Origin: Deltaproteobacteria bacterium
GTDB taxonomy: Bacteria; JADJOY01
Direction: 5' to 3'
Length of the DNA stretch: 64,000 nt
Assembly: GCA_016713535.1 (NCBI GenBank)
Contig: JADJOY010000008.1
Span: 303,730-367,729 of the forward strand
The notes below the pieces were generated by a model that ran no database searches, was not told the DNA's origin, and saw only the letters and a list, made by a program, of their open reading frames with translations. Position 1 is the stretch's first letter. Each line of letters begins with the position of its first letter. Below are positions 28,373 to 37,386 of this stretch, one piece after another. Both the position numbers and the translations under genes were made by a program.

Positions 28373-28459
28373 GGCGCTTCGCTCTCGCCTGATCGCCCGT
28401 CGACCCGGGGGCTTCGGTGGCCGGTACCTCGCTGCTCGCTGTGGTAACCCCACGCCGCC

Positions 28460-30892
28460 ATGGCTCCGCCGGGGATCCGAGTTCGCAGCCGCGTCGTGGG
28501 CGACGAGCGCGCCAACGCCGTCGTCGGTAGCGCGCGCCTCGACCTCGACGAGCTGATGCGTCGCGACGGCGTCACCGTCGTCAAGAACTACAGCAAGGTC
28601 GTGGTGCTGCGCGTCCCCGCCGATGGGTCCTCCTGGTACGTGAAGTGGTACCGCCTGCCGAGCGCCCGGCTTCGCCTCAAGGCCGCCCTCGGCCCCTCCC
28701 CAGCGCAGCGTTTCCGCACCGGCGCCGAGGCGCTCGCGGCCGCGGGCTTCGACGGCCCCCCGCTCGCGGCCACCGCCGAGCTCGGCCGGGCCGCGCTGCC
28801 GCGAGGATCCATCGTCGTGACCGAGGAGGTGACCGGCGCCGAGCCGCTCGCGCCCGCGCTGCTGCGGGCACCGCTTCGCCAGCGTCGCCACTGGCTCCGC
28901 AGCCTCGGCTCGCTCTTCCGCGACCTCCATGCGAGCGGTGTTCTCCACAAGGACCTCAAGGACTCGAACATCCTGGTCACGCCCACCGCCGACGGGCCGG
29001 TGTTCACGCTCCTCGACCTCGAGGACGTCCGCCACGTCCCGCAGCTCTCCCGCCAGCGCCGGTTCCGCTCGCTCATGCAGCTCTACCGCACCCTCGGGCG
29101 CCACGCCGACGTCCGCGAGGTGATCGCGTTCGTGCAGGGGTACGTCGACGGCCTCCCCGAGAGCCAGGCCGAGCTCCGCCTCGCCCTCGCGCAGGTCGCG
29201 GAGATGGGCGCGCAGAAGGACCTGCGCGACCGCGGCCGGGTGGTGCGCAAGATCGACCACGCCGGGTTCCACTGGCTCACCACGCTGCCCGGAGCGCGCC
29301 TCACCGAGCAGATCATGACCTGGAGCCCCGAGGCGGTCGCGCAGGTGACCGGCGCCGTCGAGGAGCGGACCGGGCGGAGCCGCCGCTTCGTCAAGCTCGC
29401 GCTCGCCGACGGCAGCCGCTACTGGGTGCGGTTCTACCGGCCGCGCAACGCGCGCAAGGCGCTCTTCTCGCACGAGCGCGGCGGGCGAGCGCGGCGCGAG
29501 TGGGACCACGCCTGCGAAGCCGGCCGCCGCGCCGTCCCCACGGTGCTCCCCGACGCGCGCGCGCACGATCGGGCGTGGCCCTTCCGCACCGAGCTCATCG
29601 CGTACCCCGAGATCGTGGGCGCTCGCGACCTGGCGTCGTTGCTCGTGGACCCGGCGGTCTCCCACGCGTGCAAGCGCGAGCGCGTTCGCCAGGCGGCGCG
29701 GCTGCTCAGGCTCGCCCACGACCGCGGCGTCACCATCCGCCACCTGCGCGCGGACCAGGTGCTCTTCGGCCCCGACGGTACGCCGCGCCTGATCGGGCTG
29801 GAGCGGGTCAAGTTCGGCGGCCCCGCGTCGTGGCGCAATCGGGTCCACGATCTCGCCGCGTTCGACCGTGCCCTCGCCGAGCTGCGCTTCCGCCGCGGCT
29901 ACGCGGTGCCGCGCACCCATCGCGCGCGCTTCGTCCACGCCTACCTCGAGGCAGGCCCGATCGAGCAAGCTCCGCGACGCGTGCTGCGGCGGGTGGCCCG
30001 CTCGAGCTCGCGCTCGTTCGTGCGCCGCGAGCGGCAGCGCCGTCGCTCGATCCGCCACCGCGGACCGCGCGAGCACGAGATGCCGCCGGTCAGCTGCTTC
30101 ATCATCTGCAAGGACGAGGAAGAGCACATCCGCGACTGCCTCGACAGCGTGCGGTGGTGCAAGGAGATCGTGGTCGTCGACTCGTTCTCCACCGATCGCA
30201 CCGTCGAGATCTGCCGCGAGTACACCGACCGGGTGTTCCAGCGCGCGTGGCCGGGCTTCGTCGAGCAGAAGCGCTACGCCCTCGGGCTCACCCGCAACGA
30301 GTGGGTGCTGAACCTCGACGCCGACGAGCGCATCTCCCCCGAGCTCGCGGGCGAGATCCAGCGCCGGCTCGCGACCGTCGACGACTCGGTGTGGGGCTAC
30401 TACATCCCGCGCCTGGTCTTCTATCTCGGCCGCTGGTGGCGTCACGGCTGGTACCCCGAGTACCGGCTCCGCCTGTTCCGCAAGTCGCGCGTGACGTGGG
30501 GCGGCGTCGATCCCCACGAGCGCGCGTTCCTCGCCGACGAGCGCCGCGCGACGCGCCTCAAGGGCGACATCTGGCACCTCACGTACCGCGACCTCCGCGA
30601 CCAGCTCCGCACCATCAACCGCTTCACGAGCATCGCCGCGCGCGAGGCCTTCGAGCGCGGCAAGCGCTTCCGCGTCCTCAACCTGCTCGGCAATCCGGTC
30701 GTGCATTTCATCAAGTTCTACGTCATCAAGCGTGGCTTCCTGGATGGGATTCCCGGGCTCTTCATGGCAGGCTTGATGGCTCTTCACGTGTTCCTCAAGT
30801 ACGCGAAGCTGCGCGAGCTCGAGTGGGGCGCGATGGAGACGCTTCCGAATGACGGGATCCGAGCTGGCGAGCCCCGCGCCGCGGCCGGTTGA
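28460..30892 (+). CDS. LPS kinase / pseudokinase / WaaE-type GT2 fusion protein
   Basis: An 810-residue open frame with three modules. Module 1 (about 1-260) is an InaA/Kdo-kinase-like fold with a WYVKWYR lysine, catalytic LHKDLKDSNIL near 162-171 and LLDLEDV as the metal Asp. Module 2 (about 270-530) repeats the fold, but each catalytic position differs: YWVRFYR (Lys to Arg), IRHLRADQ aligned to HKDLKDSN (Asp to His, Asn to Gln) and LIGLERV (Asp to Gly), so it is a pseudokinase. Module 3 (541-810) is a WaaE/KdtX-like GT2 with SCFIICKDEEEHIRDC, VVDSFSTDRT, NLDADERI and a C-terminal hydrophobic helix. It would phosphorylate and glycosylate LPS core sugars. The ATG at 30080 could start a separate GT2 gene if a stop has been lost to an indel. 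It overlaps the ligase gene start. Confidence 0.8.
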   Translation: MAPPGIRVRSRVVGDERANAVVGSARLDLDELMRRDGVTVVKNYSKVVVLRVPADGSSWYVKWYRLPSARLRLKAALGPSPAQRFRTGAEALAAAGFDGPPLAATAELGRAALPRGSIVVTEEVTGAEPLAPALLRAPLRQRRHWLRSLGSLFRDLHASGVLHKDLKDSNILVTPTADGPVFTLLDLEDVRHVPQLSRQRRFRSLMQLYRTLGRHADVREVIAFVQGYVDGLPESQAELRLALAQVAEMGAQKDLRDRGRVVRKIDHAGFHWLTTLPGARLTEQIMTWSPEAVAQVTGAVEERTGRSRRFVKLALADGSRYWVRFYRPRNARKALFSHERGGRARREWDHACEAGRRAVPTVLPDARAHDRAWPFRTELIAYPEIVGARDLASLLVDPAVSHACKRERVRQAARLLRLAHDRGVTIRHLRADQVLFGPDGTPRLIGLERVKFGGPASWRNRVHDLAAFDRALAELRFRRGYAVPRTHRARFVHAYLEAGPIEQAPRRVLRRVARSSSRSFVRRERQRRRSIRHRGPREHEMPPVSCFIICKDEEEHIRDCLDSVRWCKEIVVVDSFSTDRTVEICREYTDRVFQRAWPGFVEQKRYALGLTRNEWVLNLDADERISPELAGEIQRRLATVDDSVWGYYIPRLVFYLGRWWRHGWYPEYRLRLFRKSRVTWGGVDPHERAFLADERRATRLKGDIWHLTYRDLRDQLRTINRFTSIAAREAFERGKRFRVLNLLGNPVVHFIKFYVIKRGFLDGIPGLFMAGLMALHVFLKYAKLRELEWGAMETLPNDGIRAGEPRAAAG

Positions 30893-32119
30893 GGCGCGAG
30901 CCGTGGGCGGCCGCCTGCGGACCACTCTCTCTCGCGCGCTTCCCGACGCGGCACTCGCCGAGGCGCTGAAGTGGGCGCTCCGGCTGCTCGCGGCGAGCGT
31001 GCCGGTGTCGATCGCGGCGAGCGGCATCGCCTTCGGCGTGGCGCTCGCCGCGTGGCTCGGGCGCGCGCTCCTGCACGGTGGGCCGGGGTGGCCGCGGACC
31101 ATCGCCGACCGGCCGTTCGTGGTCTTTCTCGGCTGCTGCGTGCTCGCGGCGATCGCCGGGCTCGACGCGGGCACGGCGCTGTGGTCGCTGCGCAGCTACG
31201 CGCAGGTCCTCGTCTTCTACGTGGTGCTGGCCAACGTCCGCGACGACGACGAGCGCCACCGGCTGGCGTGGATCCTGTCGATCGCGCTCTTCCTGTGGGG
31301 CTGGCACCGCGTCTACGACTACCGGTGGAGAAACTTCCTCCACGACGTCGGGCCCGGGAAGATGACCCAGGCGAGCCAGCTCGCGATCGGCGTCGTGCTG
31401 ATCCAGGCGCTCTGGCTCGCGACGCGCGGCGCCGGCAAGCGCGTGGCCGTGGGCTTCGCCTACGGAATGCAACTCGCCGGGCTCGTGTGCACGTTCAAGC
31501 GCGGCGCGTGGGTCGGCGCGATCGTCGGCCTGACCACGCAGCTCTGGTTCCGCAACCGCAAGCTGGTGCTGGTGCCGGTCCTGGTCGCGCTCGTGGTCGG
31601 CCTCGGCTACGGACCGGCGCGCATGCGACTCAAGAGTCGGGCGACGACTTCGTCCACCCCGACAACCGCCTGCGCATGTGGACGATCGGCGCCCAGCTCA
31701 TCCGGGACTACCCGCTCGGCATCGGCACCCACAACGGCACCATCATGAAGCGCGCCGACCTGTGGGGCGCCGATGCGCCCAAACACCGCCACTTCCACTC
31801 GAACTTCATGACCGTGTGGGTCGAGGACGGGCTCCTCGGCCTGATCGCGTTCGGGTTCTGGTTGGTGGCGCTCGCGCGGATGCTGATCGCTCGGGTCGCC
31901 GCCACCCGCGACGGGCCGCCCCGCGAGGCGGCCCTCGCGATGGGTGCCGCCACCGCGTTCCTGGCCTGGAACCTCAACGGTCTCGTCGAGTTCAATTTCG
32001 GCGACGCCGAGGTGATGATGTTGCTCTACCTGGTGCTCGGGCTAGCGCTGGCGCCACACGTCGCGACGCCGACCGGGGGACGCGAGCCGCTCCCCACGGC
32101 CAGGGAGGATGCCTCGTGA
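30849..32119 (+). CDS. O-antigen ligase / Wzy_C-family membrane protein (one frameshift)
   Basis: About 423 residues after repair, with ten or so hydrophobic helices. The frame breaks near 31640, just before SGDDFVHPDNRLRMW, where one base is missing. The Wzy_C signature lies in the large periplasmic loop: an FKRGAWVGAI helix edge, then GIGTHNGTI and HFHSNFMTVWVEDGLLGLI. WaaL-type enzymes join polyprenol-linked O-chains to the lipid A core at the periplasmic face; Wzy polymerases share the fold. The gene begins inside the 3' end of the LPS kinase fusion and overlaps the next gene by 4 nt. The kinase, core GT and waaF neighbours favour ligase over polymerase. Confidence 0.82.
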
Positions 32120-32565
32120 AGCTGATCCGTCGCGCCACGCGGACGTTCCTCGTGCTCGCCGTCTTGGCACCCGCGTTCGGCTGCAAGTTGGCCCCCAAGC
32201 CACCCGCGCTCGAGGGCGTGATCACCGACATTCCGGTGTACACGCCGTCGACGGTGACCCGGCGGCTGGTGTACCCGTTCCGCGGTCCCGCATGTCCGCT
32301 CGAGAGCCTGATCTTCGAGCTCGAGACCCCTGACGGCTGGGCCAAGGTCCAGCAGTTCTACCGGCACAAGCTCTCGTTCGTGAACACCGAGGGCGCGACC
32401 GGCACCGACCTCTCGAAGCTGGTGTTCCAGTACCTGCCCACCGGCGGCGAGACCGCGCGGAAGGAGGAGGTCGTGGTCACCGTGCCCGGCTCGAGCGGGC
32501 CGAGCGGCACCAAGTTCCAGATCAAGGAGACGGTGTGCGCCGACCGCCGCGCGAGCGGCGGCTGA
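32116..32565 (+). CDS. Small lipoprotein of unknown function
   Basis: A 149-residue protein. The signal peptide ends in PAFGCK, a lipobox with Cys at about residue 23, so it is probably anchored to a membrane facing the periplasm. The mature part has a Cys in GPACPLES and one in ETVCADRR, which could pair. I recognise no family. GTG at 32116 overlaps the ligase stop by 4 nt and has GGGAGG 9 nt upstream, so it is translationally coupled to the ligase gene. A role in LPS ligation or transport is a guess from context. Confidence 0.65.
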   Translation: MKLIRRATRTFLVLAVLAPAFGCKLAPKPPALEGVITDIPVYTPSTVTRRLVYPFRGPACPLESLIFELETPDGWAKVQQFYRHKLSFVNTEGATGTDLSKLVFQYLPTGGETARKEEVVVTVPGSSGPSGTKFQIKETVCADRRASGG

Positions 32566-32589
32566 GGGGCCGAGACCGCGCCGCGCGCC

Positions 32590-33807
32590 TCAGCCGATCG
32601 CGCCCGCTGCCTTGAGGCGCTCGAGCTCCTCCCACGCGAGCCCGAGCTCGAGGAGGACTTCCTCGGTGTGCTGGCCGAGCTCGGGGCTCGGCGTGAGCGC
32701 GGGCCGCGCGCCGTCGAAGCTGACCGGGCTCGCGACCACCCGGAACGAGCCGGCGTCGCCCCCCGAGACCTCGCCGAAGTAGCCGTTCGCGAGCGCCTGC
32801 GGATCGTCGTGGAGCTCGCCCGCGCTCTGCATCACGGCCCACGGCGCCTCCATGCCCGCGAGGCGTACCCGCCACTCGGCGAGGGTGCGCGCGGCGACCA
32901 CGCCATCGAGCGCGGCGACGCACTCGCGGCGGTTCTGGTAGCGGGCCTTGGCGGTCGCGAAGCGCGGGTCGGCGACCAGCTCGCCGCAGCCGAGCCGCGT
33001 GCACACCTCTGGCCAGTAGCGGTCGGCCTGGAGCGCCATCAGTACGATCCAGCGGCCGTCGGCGGTGCGATAGCTGTTCGCGAGCGGATTCAGCGCCGCG
33101 GTGCGGTCGGGCAGGGGGATGGACTTGCCCGGCGCGAGGAGCGGGCTCGCGACGATGTCGGGCGCCATCGTCCACATCGCGGTGCCGAGCAGCGACACGT
33201 CCACCACCGAGGGCTCGCCGGTCCGTTCGCGCTTGAGCAGCGCCGCCGCCACACCGCCAGCCAGTGCCAGCGCACCCACCGAGTCGCCGAACGCGGGCCG
33301 CTGCATCGTCGGCGCGGCGGCGTCGGGCTGGGTGAGACCGTTGGCCACGCCCCTCGCGACCAGAACGCGGTGGCGTCGTAGCCGCCGGTCTCGGCGTCGG
33401 GGCCCTCGGGGCCGTAACCCGAGCCGCGCACGTAGATCACGCGGGGATTGCGCGCGGATGTCCGCCACCTCGATCCCGAGCTTGCGGCGCGCCTCGGGCA
33501 GGAAGTTCGTCACGAACACGTCGCAGCCCTCGGCGAGGCGCAGGAGCAGCTCGCGCCCGTCCGGGCTGGCGAGGTCGATGGCGAGCGAGCGCTTGCCGCG
33601 GTTCGACTGCTGCATCATGAAGTCGACGCCGCCCTCGCGCGCGCCGAACCCCGCGGCGGCGAGGCCTCGCTGGGCGTCGCCGCGCACCGGGTGCTCGACC
33701 TTCCACACCTCGGCGCCCCAGTCGGCGAGGATCGCGCCCGCGGCGGGCACGAACCAGAACTGCGCCACCTCCAGCACCCTCACGCCGTCGAGGGCGCCCG
33801 CGTTCAC
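32590..33807 (-). CDS. Class III CoA-transferase, CaiB/BaiF family (two compensating frameshifts)
   Basis: Moves CoA between carboxylic acids. The N-terminus reads LDGVRVLEVAQFWFVPAAGAILADWGAEVWKVE, matching the family strand and helix. QQSNRGKRSLAIDLASPDGRELL and the FLPEARRKLGI helix follow. The frame shifts at about 33447 and returns at about 33350. The segment between them reads VIYVRGSGYGPEGPDAETGGYD in the intermediate frame, so both shifts are likely indels. The C-terminal part has LPDRTAALNPLANSYRTADGRW and WEELERLKAAGAI. The catalytic Asp of the family is expected in the MNRGKRS-DL region (here AIDLASPDG). GTG at 33807 overlaps the upstream stop by 4 nt. It is the last gene of the minus-strand operon and would activate or exchange an acid handled by its neighbours. 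Confidence 0.85.
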   Translation of the reverse strand: MNAGALDGVRVLEVAQFWFVPAAGAILADWGAEVWKVEHPVRGDAQRGLAAAGFGAREGGVDFMMQQSNRGKRSLAIDLASPDGRELLLRLAEGCDVFVTNFLPEARRKLGIEVADIRAQSPRDLRARLGLRPRGPRRRDRRLRRHRVLVARGVANGLTQPDAAAPTMQRPAFGDSVGALALAGGVAAALLKRERTGEPSVVDVSLLGTAMWTMAPDIVASPLLAPGKSIPLPDRTAALNPLANSYRTADGRWIVLMALQADRYWPEVCTRLGCGELVADPRFATAKARYQNRRECVAALDGVVAARTLAEWRVRLAGMEAPWAVMQSAGELHDDPQALANGYFGEVSGGDAGSFRVVASPVSFDGARPALTPSPELGQHTEEVLLELGLAWEELERLKAAGAIG

Positions 33808-34697
33808 GAACGCGCCTCGCCGAGGTCGACACCGGTGTAGCGAACGCTCGCCTCCCACAGCGGCTTCGCGACGGCGCCTTCGTCCTTCGCCACGCGCGGC
33901 TCGCGCGCCACCCCGAACTTGTAGTAGGCGCCGGTGACGTTCGCGACCTCGGGCGCGCTCGCCAGGTGGATCGCCGTGCGCGCGGCGCGCGCCGCGCTGG
34001 GGAAGGGCGCCATGACGAGCTTGCCGAGGAACTGCACCACCGGCGACGGATCGTGGGCGCCGATGTTGGACGCCACCGGGCCGGGATCGAGGGCGTTCAC
34101 CGTCACGCCGGTTCCCGCGAGGCGGCGCGCCAGCTCGCGCGTGAAGTACACGATCGCGAGCTTGGAGCGGCCGTACGACTTGAGCCACGAGAAGCCGCGC
34201 GTGAGCTCGAGGTCGCCGAGATCCATCGAGGTGATGCGGTGGGTGTCCGAGGACACGTTCACGATCCGCGCAGGCGCGCTCTCGACGATCCGCGGCAAGA
34301 GCCTCAGCGTGAGCTGGAAGTAGGCGAGGTAGTTCACCGCGAACACCTTCTCGACACCGTCGATCGTCACCTCGCGGGTGCGGTTCACCATGCCGGCGTT
34401 GTTGACCAGCACGTGCAGCGGCCGCCCGCTCGCCAGGAACTCGGCGGCGGCGCGGTCGATGTCGGCCTTCGAGGCCAGGTCGCTAAGCAGGATGGTGGGC
34501 CGCCGCCCGCTCGCGCTCTCGATGGCGCGCGCCGTCTCGTCGCAGAGCCTGGGGTTGCGGCCCAGGATGACCAGATCGGCGCCGCGCATCGCGAGCGCCT
34601 CGGCGAGGGCGCGGCCATGGCCATTGGTGGCGCCCGTGACCAGGCAGGTGCGGCCGTCGAGGCGGTGGAGGGCGTCGAGATGGGAGGTCGTGCTCAC
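33804..34697 (-). CDS. Short-chain dehydrogenase/reductase
   Basis: A 297-residue classical SDR of the retinol-dehydrogenase-like subgroup. It has TGATNGHGRA (cofactor loop), LLSDLASKAD, NNAGMVNRT, VNVSSDTHR with the catalytic Ser, and SYGRSKLA with the catalytic Tyr and Lys, then NALDPGPVASNIG. Arg after the first strand (LGRNPR) favours NADP(H). It probably oxidises or reduces an alcohol or ketone on a lipophilic substrate. The GTG start overlaps the sulfotransferase stop by 4 nt and its own stop overlaps the CoA-transferase start by 4 nt, so the operon is tightly coupled. Confidence 0.88.
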   Translation of the reverse strand: MSTTSHLDALHRLDGRTCLVTGATNGHGRALAEALAMRGADLVILGRNPRLCDETARAIESASGRRPTILLSDLASKADIDRAAAEFLASGRPLHVLVNNAGMVNRTREVTIDGVEKVFAVNYLAYFQLTLRLLPRIVESAPARIVNVSSDTHRITSMDLGDLELTRGFSWLKSYGRSKLAIVYFTRELARRLAGTGVTVNALDPGPVASNIGAHDPSPVVQFLGKLVMAPFPSAARAARTAIHLASAPEVANVTGAYYKFGVAREPRVAKDEGAVAKPLWEASVRYTGVDLGEARS

Positions 34698-35964
34698 GTT
34701 CTCTCCTCGGCGGGAATGGCGAAGCGCTCGCGATACGCCTGGAACGCGCGGTCCACGTCGGCGCGGGTGAGCTCGAAGTCGTCGAGCCGATAGCGGTGGG
34801 TGCCGTGGCGACTCTGGGGATGGGCGGCGATCCAGGCCCGCATCCGCGCCTCGGCCTCGGCCGAGAGCGCGACACCGAGGTGGTCGTAGACCCTCCGCAC
34901 CGCTGTGATGGGATCGGCCATGAGCTCCGCGTACTGGACGTCGACGAAGCCGGCGCCGCCGCGGCGATCGCGCACCTCCATCGCCCGGGTCACCATGCGC
35001 TCCTGCTTGCGCAGCCGGTGGCGCCCACCTCCACCGGGTCGACCACGTCGCTCATCACGCCGCGGCCATGGGCGATCATGCTGCAGAACGACGCCACGAC
35101 CTTGGCCGGGTCGCGGTGGGTCTGGACGATCGTGGCGTGCGGGAACACCTCGAGGAGCGCGTCGAGGTGCTCGAGGTGGTGGGGCGTCTTGAGCACCCAG
35201 CGGTCGCGCAGGAGCTGCTGCTCGAGCACGCCCAGGGTGACGGCCAGGTCTCGATAGGCGGGGCGATGGTCCTGCTCCTCGAGCCACGCCGCGAAGCGCG
35301 GCACGTGGTAGGTGGCCTCGGGCACCGTGCTCAGGAACGAGAGGTCGAGGAGCAGCACGTCCTCCTCGGGCTCGAGCGCCTCGACGGGGTGGATCGCGAA
35401 GAAGTCGGGCGCCATGTAGGCGAGCGCGCGCTCGGCGAGCTTCGCCATGCGGATGCGCGGGTCCTTCTCGCGCGGCGGCTGCGGTGCATCGAGGTCGAGC
35501 GGCGCCGGGTTGAGCGCCTCCCACGACGCCAGGTGGCGCACCGCCGGATCCACCGACAAGAGCCGCTGCAGCAGCGTGGTCCCGGTGCGCTGCAACCCGG
35601 CGATCACCACCAGTGGTGCCAGCGGCCGGGTGCGGATCTCGGGATGACGCCGCACCAGCTCGGCGATCTTGAGCTTGTTGGCGAGCACGCCGACGAGCTT
35701 CTCGCGCGTGAAGAAGCGCCCCACCGGGTGGAGCGCGGCCTCGCTCTCCAGGCACTCGAGGAGCAGCGCGAGCCGGGGGCGGAAGCTCTCGTCGTCGAAA
35801 TCCCGCAGCCGGGTCCGGCGGCGCGCCTCGGCGATCAGACCCACCTCGCTCAGCTCGGACCGCAGCCACGGCAGCGCGCCGCCGAGGCGGTTGGCCGCCG
35901 CGATCGGCCACGGCCGGTACGGGTGGCGGTAGTCAGCGCGGGTGACGCGTCCGCCGCCGCTCAC
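34694..35964 (-). CDS. Sulfotransferase family protein (one frameshift)
   Basis: About 423 residues after repair. It carries the 5'-PSB loop of PAPS-dependent sulfotransferases, IAGLQRTGTTLLQRLLS, near residue 120. WVLKTPHHLEHLDALLEVFPHATIVQTHRDP is the 3'-phosphate-binding region. The frame shifts at 35015-35022 before RLRKQERMVTRAM, where one base is missing. The rest has FVDVQYAELMADPITAVRRVYDHLGV and HRYRLDDFELT. It would sulfate a small hydroxylated compound, probably a lipid or sterol-like alcohol. GTG at 35964 overlaps the DUF1214 stop by 4 nt. The substrate is unknown. Confidence 0.83.
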
Positions 35965-37069
35965 GACCGCCCCAGGTCGCCCACCGCGACCACGCGCGCC
36001 ACCGGATCCGGCTTCGTCGCGGGCCGCACCCAGCGCAGGCACATGGTGCCGCGGCGGTGCCCGGCGGTGTCGATCCAGTTGCTGCCGGCGATCTCCGGAT
36101 CGCGGTCGGCGACGATCAGCCGCACCGAGCCATCGGCGCGCGTCACGGCGGTGTGCTTGTTCACGGTCACCGGGTGGAAGCGGTAGTCGAGGGACTCCAT
36201 CCAGTGGTTGTTGAGCTGGAAGTTCCAGGTCTCGCACTCGGGCGGCGTCAGGTCGATCACCAGCGCCTGGTCGGGCGTGAGCTCCCAGTACGAGTGGTAG
36301 TAGGTGATGTTGGGGTCGCCGCCTGCGGCGCTCGAGGGTGCTGGGGTCGAAGCGCGGGGCTGGTTGGTGTGCTGGCGGAAGCCGTCGGCCCAGCTCGCGA
36401 AGAGCGCGGCACAGCCGAGCACCAGGTTCGCCACGGCGGTGAGCCCGCCGTCGATGGCCTCGGGCGTGACCGGAGTCGCGCGGTCGCGCCGCCCACGCAC
36501 TCGATGGTGAGCTCGGCCGGTTGCTCGGCCGCGCGGTCGAGGAACATCTGGCGCACGATGACGAAGGTGGAGTCGGGGGCGAGCTCGAGCCAGTTGCCGG
36601 GCTTGCGCTCGCGGCTCACGGCGATCTCGAAGCGGCCGTCGGCGGCAACGGCCAGGTCGGCGCCCTCGACGTAGCCGGTCTTCCCCATTCGCCCGCCGGC
36701 GCCGTAGTTCCCCGCGAAGGTGCCGAGCCCGAGGTAGTGGACGGTGTTGCGGTGCCCTCGGATCACGTACTCGCGCTCGCCGCTCACGGTGGCGATCTCG
36801 TAGCGGATGTCCGGGTTGTCGGCACCCATCTTGGCGGTCTCGTGGACCGGTCGGTGGAACACCGGGCGCAGCGGATCCGCGTTCTCGACCAGGGTCTCGA
36901 GCGCCGCGCGCAGGATGCGGGTCAGGTAGCGGAACCCTTCCGCGCGATCGAACGGGTCGTCGGGGCTCGACGAGCCGGTGATGATCGAGCCAGCACCCTT
37001 GAGGGTGTCGCAGAACTGCTCCCAGGTGGCTCCGGATCGTATGCGTTCCGCGGCGCTGTCTTCGGCCAT
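35961..37069 (-). CDS. DUF1214-domain protein (one frameshift)
   Basis: About 369 residues after repair. The N-terminal 190 residues (AAERIRSGATWEQFCDTL, then an IIRGHR-type beta region) lead to a frame change near 36490, where one base is missing between ECVGG and RDRATPVTPEAIDGG. The C-terminal region is typical DUF1214: LTPDQALVIDLTPPECETWNFQL, NHWMESLDYRF and a final WIDTAGHRRGTMCLRWV. The function of DUF1214 is unknown; such proteins recur in lipid and xenobiotic gene clusters. The ATG at 37069 has AGGAG about 7 nt upstream. It is the first gene of the four-gene operon. No signal peptide is evident. Confidence 0.78.
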
Positions 37070-37386
37070 CGACTCCTCATCGTTCGGCAGGTGAACGGTC
37101 CGAAGGGGACCGCGAGCGCGGATCACTACCACAGCTACCGAGCGCTGTCGCTCCGCTTAACCATCGGGGACGGCACGACACATGCTGTGCGCCACCAGCA
37201 TCGGAGAGCCCGAGGAGCGGCGGCGCACGGGCCTCGCGGGTCGACGCCATCGGTTCGCGCGGAATCGTGGTGCTTTCGAGCGCTCGTCGTTGCGCCAGGC
37301 CGTCCGCCCTGGTTACCGGAATATCCCGCTGGGCCCGGGGCTGAGATCGCCCGTTACCGGCTCACCGCCAACCTCACGAAGCGACC
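37070..37386. other. Divergent intergenic region, 317 bp
   Basis: It lies between the leftward DUF1214 operon and the rightward kinase gene. No ORF here looks like a protein. Operators and promoters for both directions are expected, but I see no clear -35/-10 pair or palindrome longer than 10 bp. Confidence 0.5.

Larger units (their letters stand above)
27673..28459. other. 787-bp non-coding region made of hairpin repeats
   Basis: No protein-like ORF is supported here; frames that are open encode only repeat-derived peptides and period changes break them. The contents are array A (27676-28140), an 11-bp perfect stem at 28231-28255 and a CTCCGT-loop hairpin at 28343-28372. Confidence 0.75.
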
